NCBI GenBank assembly: GCA_008975185.1
Contig: BFAU01000121.1
Coordinates: forward strand, 1 to 10,981
Reading direction: 5' to 3'
Source: a bacterium MnTg04
GTDB lineage: Bacteria > Pseudomonadota > Gammaproteobacteria > Steroidobacterales > MnTg04
Length of the DNA: 10,981 nt
Part shown: piece by piece, positions 7,006 to 10,981 of the stretch
How positions within the stretch are numbered: the stretch's first letter is position 1
Layout of the letters: every line of letters starts with the position of its first letter
Position numbers and translations under genes: made by a program
Notes under the pieces: generated by a model
Databases searched by the model: none
Seen by the model: only the letters and a program-made list of their open reading frames with translations
Told to the model about the DNA's origin: nothing

Positions 7006-7592
7006 TCGGATTTATTCGCGGCCGCCTGGTCGAGAAAAAACCGCCGCTGCTGCTGGTTGATGTCGCCGGTATCGGCTACGAGATCGAGGTGCCGTTGTCG
7101 ACCCTGTACGAATTGCCCGAAGTCGGTCTGGAAGTCGCCTTGAAAACGCATCTCCTGGTGCGGGAAGATGCTCATGTCCTGTTCGGTTTTGCCACCGATG
7201 CTGAACGCAGCCTGTTTCGGAGCTTGCTGAAGATCTCCGGCGTCGGGGCGCGGCTGGCTATGACGATACTGTCGGGCAGCAGCGTCGATGGCTTCGTCCG
7301 TTGTGTTGAGGAAGAGGACATAGCCTCGCTGGTCAAGATTCCGGGGGTCGGGAAAAAGACCGCGGAACGCCTGGTGATGGAAATGCGCGACCGCTTGCGT
7401 GATCTTGGCCATATTCCGGGTGCGGGCAGATCCGGCTCGGGAACCACGGAACCGGCCGACGAGGCATTCGGTGCGCTGGTCGCGCTGGGATACAAACCCG
7501 CCGAGGTCACTCGTATGATAGCCAGTATCGATGCCGCGGACATGAATACCGAGGACCTGATACGGCGGGTCCTGAAACAGGCTGCGCGATAA
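7002..7592 (+). CDS. ruvA: Holliday junction branch migration protein RuvA
   Basis: RuvA is the tetrameric junction-binding subunit that holds the four arms flat and loads the RuvB motors. It is 196 residues. Domain I begins [13 protein letters not shown], with the family GIGYEIEVP strand and the acidic pin Glu55/Asp56 ([13 protein letters not shown]). Domain II contains two helix-hairpin-helix DNA-binding motifs, around [16 protein letters not shown] and [23 protein letters not shown]. After a flexible Gly/Ser linker, domain III ([20 protein letters not shown]...[12 protein letters not shown]) is the RuvB-contacting part. The frame is open upstream inside ruvC, but MIGFIRGR is the conserved N-terminus and sits exactly on the ATGA overlap with ruvC, so I place the start at 7002. 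Confidence 0.98.
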   Translation: MIGFIRGRLVEKKPPLLLVDVAGIGYEIEVPLSTLYELPEVGLEVALKTHLLVREDAHVLFGFATDAERSLFRSLLKISGVGARLAMTILSGSSVDGFVRCVEEEDIASLVKIPGVGKKTAERLVMEMRDRLRDLGHIPGAGRSGSGTTEPADEAFGALVALGYKPAEVTRMIASIDAADMNTEDLIRRVLKQAAR

Positions 7593-7596
7593 ACTT

Positions 7597-8640
7597 ATGC
7601 TGGAACAAGACAGACTTATCAATACTGGAGGCAGTCCCGAAGACGAGGCTTTTGACCGGGCGATTCGTCCCCGCCTGCTCAAGGACTTCGTCGGCCAGGC
7701 TACGGTCAAAAAGCAGATGGATATATTTATCCGGGCCGCCCGCAATCGCGAGCAAGCCATGGATCATGTACTGATATTCGGTCCCCCTGGCCTGGGCAAG
7801 ACTACCTTGGCGCATGTCATCGCCAATGAACTCAACGTCAATCTACGCCACACTTCGGGCCCGGTTCTTGAGCGTCCTGGAGATCTGGCCGCTTTGCTCA
7901 CCAATCTGGAGCCCCATGACGTTCTGTTCATCGATGAGATTCATCGGTTGAGCCCGATCGTGGAGGAGATATTGTACCCGGCTTTGGAGGATTTCCAGCT
8001 CAATATCATGATCGGCGAAGGCCCGTCGGCCCGTTCGATCAAGCTCGATCTGCCGCCGTTCACACTGGTTGGCGCGACGACCAGGGCGGGGTTGCTGACC
8101 TCGCCATTACGGGATCGGTTCGGCATCGTCCAGCGCCTGGAATTTTATAGTGCCGATGAATTGGCTTTTATCGTGCAACGCTCGGCCGGTATTTTGAACC
8201 TGAAGATCGAAGAAACGGGCGCAAAGCAGATCGCATCGCGATCCCGGGGTACGCCCAGAATTGCCAATCGCCTGCTGCGACGGGTTCGGGACTATGCCGA
8301 GGTCGAAGCCGATGGCGTGGTCACCGCGGATGTTTCGATCGCGGCAATGGATTTGCTGGCGGTGGATCAGGAAGGATTCGATCTGCAGGATCGCAAGCTG
8401 CTGCTGACGATTATCGAAAAATTCGATGGCGGCCCGGTAGGAATTGACAGCTTGTCGGCCGCGCTGAGCGAAGAGAGGGGTACCATTGAGGACGTACTTG
8501 AGCCTTTTCTTATTCAGCAGGGTTTCCTGGTCCGCACATCGCGCGGGCGGATGGCGAGTGCGAATGCCTACCGCCATTTCGGTCTGGAGCCACCGGCCAA
8601 AGAGCGCACGGATCGGCTGCCCTTGTTCGACGAGCAATAA
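7597..8640 (+). CDS. ruvB: Holliday junction branch migration ATPase RuvB
   Basis: RuvB is the hexameric AAA+ motor that pumps DNA through the RuvA-bound junction. It is 347 residues, close to the family norm. The N-terminal sequence DRLINTGG...[16 protein letters not shown] is characteristic. Walker A is [11 protein letters not shown] with Lys68, Walker B is LFIDEIHRL with Asp113/Glu114, sensor 1 is in GATTRAG, and the arginine finger is Arg174 in LRDRFG. The C-terminal winged-helix domain begins around the [16 protein letters not shown] segment and ends with the conserved AYRHFGL. It starts 4 bp after ruvA without a clear Shine-Dalgarno, suggesting coupled translation. All catalytic elements are present. 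Confidence 0.98.
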   Translation: MLEQDRLINTGGSPEDEAFDRAIRPRLLKDFVGQATVKKQMDIFIRAARNREQAMDHVLIFGPPGLGKTTLAHVIANELNVNLRHTSGPVLERPGDLAALLTNLEPHDVLFIDEIHRLSPIVEEILYPALEDFQLNIMIGEGPSARSIKLDLPPFTLVGATTRAGLLTSPLRDRFGIVQRLEFYSADELAFIVQRSAGILNLKIEETGAKQIASRSRGTPRIANRLLRRVRDYAEVEADGVVTADVSIAAMDLLAVDQEGFDLQDRKLLLTIIEKFDGGPVGIDSLSAALSEERGTIEDVLEPFLIQQGFLVRTSRGRMASANAYRHFGLEPPAKERTDRLPLFDEQ

Positions 8641-8650
8641 AGGAACCGGG

Positions 8651-9094
8651 ATGAAGGTGGAACCTGCCGAGCAATCAGAATCGATAAGACCCTTCTCCAT
8701 TCGAGTTCGCGTTTATTACGAAGATACCGACGCCGCGGGCGTTGTTTATTACGCGAATTACCTGAAATTCATGGAGCGCGCGAGAACCGACCATTTGCGG
8801 TCGATGGGCATACACCACGGCGACCAGAAGTCCGGGGAGAATCTTGCGTTCGTCGTGGTCAATGCAGACATCAGCTATCACAAACCGGCGCGACTTGATG
8901 ACGAGTTATGGGTCAGTTCGGCGCTGCCCGAACTTGGCCGCAGCGCCCTGGTTTTCGAGCAACAGGTCCGCCGGGACGGCGCGGAAGGCGAATTGCTGTG
9001 CAGCGGCCGTATTCGGGCAGCCTGCGTTTATGCTGACAGTCTCAAGCCACGATCGTTACCGGCCATCATGCGGGTTAGCAAGGAGAGCAATTGA
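8651..9094 (+). CDS. ybgC: Tol-Pal associated acyl-CoA thioesterase YbgC
   Basis: This 147-residue hot-dog-fold thioesterase is the usual first gene of the tol-pal cluster. Family members hydrolyse acyl-CoA esters, and a link to phospholipid metabolism at the membrane has been proposed. The 4-hydroxybenzoyl-CoA-thioesterase-type signature VYYEDTDAAGVVYYANYLKFMERAR is near residues 21-45, with Asp27 of the EDTD motif as the expected catalytic residue. The VVVNADISYHKPARLDDEL segment matches the second conserved block. I chose ATG 8651 because AAAGGA-like sequence precedes it and because the longer frame (open from 8486) lies inside ruvB. The N-terminus is about 9 residues longer than in E. coli. 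The stop abuts the tolQ start (TGAATG, 9092-9097). Confidence 0.95.
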   Translation: MKVEPAEQSESIRPFSIRVRVYYEDTDAAGVVYYANYLKFMERARTDHLRSMGIHHGDQKSGENLAFVVVNADISYHKPARLDDELWVSSALPELGRSALVFEQQVRRDGAEGELLCSGRIRAACVYADSLKPRSLPAIMRVSKESN

Positions 9095-9784
9095 ATGAGC
9101 GGCGATTTATCATTTCTGCGTTTGATACTCGAGGCCAGCATCATCGTTCAACTGGTGCTGCTGATGCTGGTGCTCGCGTCGGTAGCGTCGTGGGCGGTCA
9201 TCCTGAAAAAACGCCGCGTGCTCAACCGGGCGATCAGCCTGGCCGATTCCTTTGAGAAAAAATTCTGGTCCGGTGGCGATCTGACGGCCATGTATCAGGA
9301 GATCAACAAGAGGACCCAGGCGGCGACGGGTATGGAAAGCATTTTCGAGGGCGGTTTCCGCGAATTTGTCCGTCTGCGCTCTGAACCGGGAATCGACCAG
9401 GGCAAGATGATGGATGGCAGCCAAAGGGCGATGCGGGTTTCGCAGATGCGCGAGGTCGACCGCCTCGAACGCAATCTGGCCATGCTCGCCACGATCGGCT
9501 CGACCAGCCCGTATGTCGGCTTGTTCGGGACCGTTTGGGGGATCATGAACACGTTCACCCAATTGGGTAACGTGCAGCATGCGACGCTGGCTATGGTTGC
9601 GCCCGGTATTGCGGAAGCACTGGTTGCCACAGCCATGGGCCTATTTGCCGCGATCCCTGCGGTGATTGCCTATAACCGGTATGCAGACCAGGTAACGCGG
9701 CTTGAAAACCGCTACGACACCTTTGCCGAGGAGTTCGTATCGATCCTGCAACGCCATGCGCCGCGCAGCAAACTCGGGAGCTGA
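9095..9784 (+). CDS. tolQ: Tol-Pal system proton channel subunit TolQ
   Basis: TolQ is an inner-membrane protein of the TolQ/ExbB/MotA family. With TolR it forms the proton-driven motor that energises TolA for outer-membrane constriction during division. At 229 residues it is normal in length. Three membrane segments are visible: about 12-35 (IIVQLVLLMLVLASVASWAVIL), about 131-155 and about 168-190. A cytoplasmic loop follows the first. The conserved pore-lining threonines are present as Thr146 in GLFGTVWGI and Thr179 in ALVATAMGLFAAIPAV. AGGAGAG (9081-9087) is a good ribosome binding site 7 nt before the ATG, and the start directly follows the ybgC stop. TolQ rather than ExbB is indicated by the neighbours and by residues such as MNTFTQLGNVQ. 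Confidence 0.97.
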   Translation: MSGDLSFLRLILEASIIVQLVLLMLVLASVASWAVILKKRRVLNRAISLADSFEKKFWSGGDLTAMYQEINKRTQAATGMESIFEGGFREFVRLRSEPGIDQGKMMDGSQRAMRVSQMREVDRLERNLAMLATIGSTSPYVGLFGTVWGIMNTFTQLGNVQHATLAMVAPGIAEALVATAMGLFAAIPAVIAYNRYADQVTRLENRYDTFAEEFVSILQRHAPRSKLGS

Positions 9785-9786
9785 TC

Positions 9787-10236
9787 ATGGCAAGAAACAA
9801 CCCACGTAAATTGATGGGCGAGATAAATGTCGTCCCCTATATCGATGTCATGCTGGTGTTGCTGATCATATTCATGGTGACTGCGCCATTGCTGACGCAG
9901 GGGATAGAAGTGGAATTGCCCGATGCCGCGTCCGAGCCACTGGACGATGACCTGTTGCGCGATCATCAACCGTTGATATTGAGCATCAACGCCGGCGGCG
10001 ATCTCTTTTTGAACATCGGCAAGGACGAAGAACAGCCCATCGACGAGGTGACGGTGGTCGCGCGAACGCTGGCGGTTCTGCGCCGCGAGCCGGAAACGCC
10101 TGTCCTGGTACGTGCCGATGAGACGGTGGCTTTTGGGCGGGTGGTGACCGCAATGGTGCTGTTGCAACAGGCGGGCGCTGAAAAAGTCGGTTTTGTCACC
10201 GATCCGCTGGATCAGCCACCGGTCAGGAGGGAGTGA
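9787..10236 (+). CDS. tolR: Tol-Pal system protein TolR
   Basis: TolR is the ExbD/TolR-family partner of TolQ. It has a short cytoplasmic N-terminus, one membrane helix (about 19-38) and a periplasmic domain that dimerises and contacts peptidoglycan. It is 149 residues. The helix carries the essential proton-relay aspartate, Asp20, in INVVPYIDVMLVLLIIFMVTAP, followed by the conserved QGIEVELPDA. The C-terminal half contains VLVRADETVAFGRVV and AGAEKVGFVTDP, matching the family periplasmic fold. It starts 2 bp after tolQ, with GGGAG (9776-9780) as a likely ribosome binding site. It is complete and shows nothing unusual. Confidence 0.97.
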   Translation: MARNNPRKLMGEINVVPYIDVMLVLLIIFMVTAPLLTQGIEVELPDAASEPLDDDLLRDHQPLILSINAGGDLFLNIGKDEEQPIDEVTVVARTLAVLRREPETPVLVRADETVAFGRVVTAMVLLQQAGAEKVGFVTDPLDQPPVRRE

Positions 10237-10242
10237 CCGGGG

Positions 10243-10981
10243 ATGTTCGGTTTTTATCGCGAATACCGGGGCGCCTTGATCAAGTCAGTCGCCTTGCACC
10301 TGGTGATGTTCGGATTGCTTGGCGTCAGCCTTGCCCGTAGCGCTGCATTTACGCCGCCGCCGCAACAAATCATGATCAAGGCGACCGTGGTTGACGAGAA
10401 ACGAATACAGCAGGAAATAGCTGCCTTGGAAGAAGCCGAACAGGAAGTGCAACGACAGGCGGATGCGCAGCTCGCGGAAGCGCGCCGGCAAAGACAGCAA
10501 GAAGAGCGCCGGGCCAAGGCGGCCGAAGACAAACGCCGACAGAACCGGCTGAACGAGCAAAAACGCGCGGCGGCGGACCAGCGGCGGCGTGACGAGACGG
10601 AAGCCAGGGCGGCGCGCGAGTTGAAAGCCCTGCAAGAGCAGCGGGGCACGGAACAAATCCGGCTGGCGCGACTGCGCAAGGAACAGGAGGAGGCCGAGGA
10701 AGCGCGCCGCAGGGCGCAGGCCGACACGGAGGCCAGTTTACAGGCGCAAATCGAGGCGGATCTCAAGGCAGAGCTGGCGCTGGAGCAGTCCAGGCTGAAT
10801 GCCGAAGAGGCAGGCCTGCTGGACGTGTACAAGGCGATGATCGGACAGAAGGTCAGGCGTAACTGGATCCGGCCGCCGAGCGCCAGGGCCGGGGTCGAGT
10901 GTACGGTGAATATCAGCCAGATTCCCGGTGGCGAAGTCATCGACGTTCGCATCGCCGAGTGCAACGCCGATGAAGCGACCC
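10243..10981 (+). CDS. tolA: Tol-Pal system protein TolA, 5' part (3' end outside window)
   Basis: TolA spans the periplasm and links the TolQR motor to TolB/Pal at the outer membrane. The first 246 codons are visible and the frame is still open at the window edge. Domain I is a short cytoplasmic start plus one membrane helix (about 12-32, containing SVALHLVMFGLLGVSLA). Domain II (about 47-191) is a long, highly charged coiled coil rich in Arg, Glu, Gln and Ala. Domain III begins at about 192 with LLDVYKAMIGQKVRRNWIRPP and a Cys pair (VECTVNI...AECNAD), matching the TolA C-terminal domain. The ATG at 10243 lies 6 bp after tolR, and AGGAGGG (10225-10231) within the end of tolR is the probable ribosome binding site, somewhat far from the start. 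Its coiled coil is shorter and more Arg-rich than the Ala/Lys repeats of E. coli TolA. Confidence 0.94.
   Translation, partial: MFGFYREYRGALIKSVALHLVMFGLLGVSLARSAAFTPPPQQIMIKATVVDEKRIQQEIAALEEAEQEVQRQADAQLAEARRQRQQEERRAKAAEDKRRQNRLNEQKRAAADQRRRDETEARAARELKALQEQRGTEQIRLARLRKEQEEAEEARRRAQADTEASLQAQIEADLKAELALEQSRLNAEEAGLLDVYKAMIGQKVRRNWIRPPSARAGVECTVNISQIPGGEVIDVRIAECNADEAT

Noticed and set aside
10254..10964. Minus-strand ORF (236 codons), Ser/Arg/Cys-rich, opposite tolA
   Set aside because: It is the low-complexity complement of the TolA coiled coil; repetitive Glu/Gln/Arg/Ala codons leave the opposite strand free of stops.
1..10981. Search for tRNA/rRNA genes, insertion sequences, CRISPR arrays, prophage genes or att sites
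   Set aside because: The window is almost entirely occupied by conserved housekeeping genes. I saw no direct-repeat arrays, terminal inverted repeats, transposase motifs or RNA-gene signatures.

Overview
The window is an almost gap-free, moderately GC-rich stretch of bacterial chromosome. All recognisable genes are core housekeeping genes, and they point to a non-enteric gammaproteobacterium. The reasons are the order yebC-ruvC-ruvA-ruvB-ybgC-tolQ-tolR-tolA (the arrangement known from Pseudomonas and relatives), a Pseudomonas LpdG-like dihydrolipoyl dehydrogenase behind sucAB, and a RelA-type (hydrolase-dead) ppGpp synthetase, which is typical of gamma- and betaproteobacteria. I cannot name a genus from sequence alone.

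Layout. Positions 1-2940 (+) hold the end of a 2-oxoglutarate dehydrogenase operon: the 3' end of sucA (E1), complete sucB (E2, 405 aa) and complete lpdA (E3, 475 aa). Together they encode the complex that converts 2-oxoglutarate and CoA to succinyl-CoA, CO2 and NADH. Positions 2937-5054 (-) hold relA, which runs toward lpdA; the two genes share a 4-bp TTAA that contains both stop codons. Positions 5055-5152 are the only real non-coding gap (about 98 bp) and must hold the divergent promoters. From 5153 (+) one gene train runs off the right edge: a YfaZ-like outer-membrane protein, yebC, the Holliday-junction genes ruvC-ruvA-ruvB, the thioesterase ybgC, then tolQ, tolR and the 5' part of tolA. 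tolB, pal and cpoB would be expected next.

How the genes work together. RuvA and RuvB migrate Holliday junctions and RuvC resolves them. TolQ, TolR and TolA form the proton-driven inner-membrane part of the Tol-Pal envelope system, and YbgC is its usual companion thioesterase. Tight spacing, ATGA overlaps and abutting stop/start codons indicate co-transcription and translational coupling through most of the right-hand train.

I found no RNA genes, mobile elements, CRISPR arrays, long repeats or convincing terminators, and no clearly novel multi-gene system. The most interesting details are small ones: a possible 12-codon relay ORF linking yebC to ruvC through two ATGA overlaps, the shared lpdA/relA stop site, a lysine-rich extra tail on SucA, an unusual residue beside the substrate-stacking tyrosine of RelA, and a yfaZ-like gene directly upstream of yebC, a place I would expect aspS to hold.
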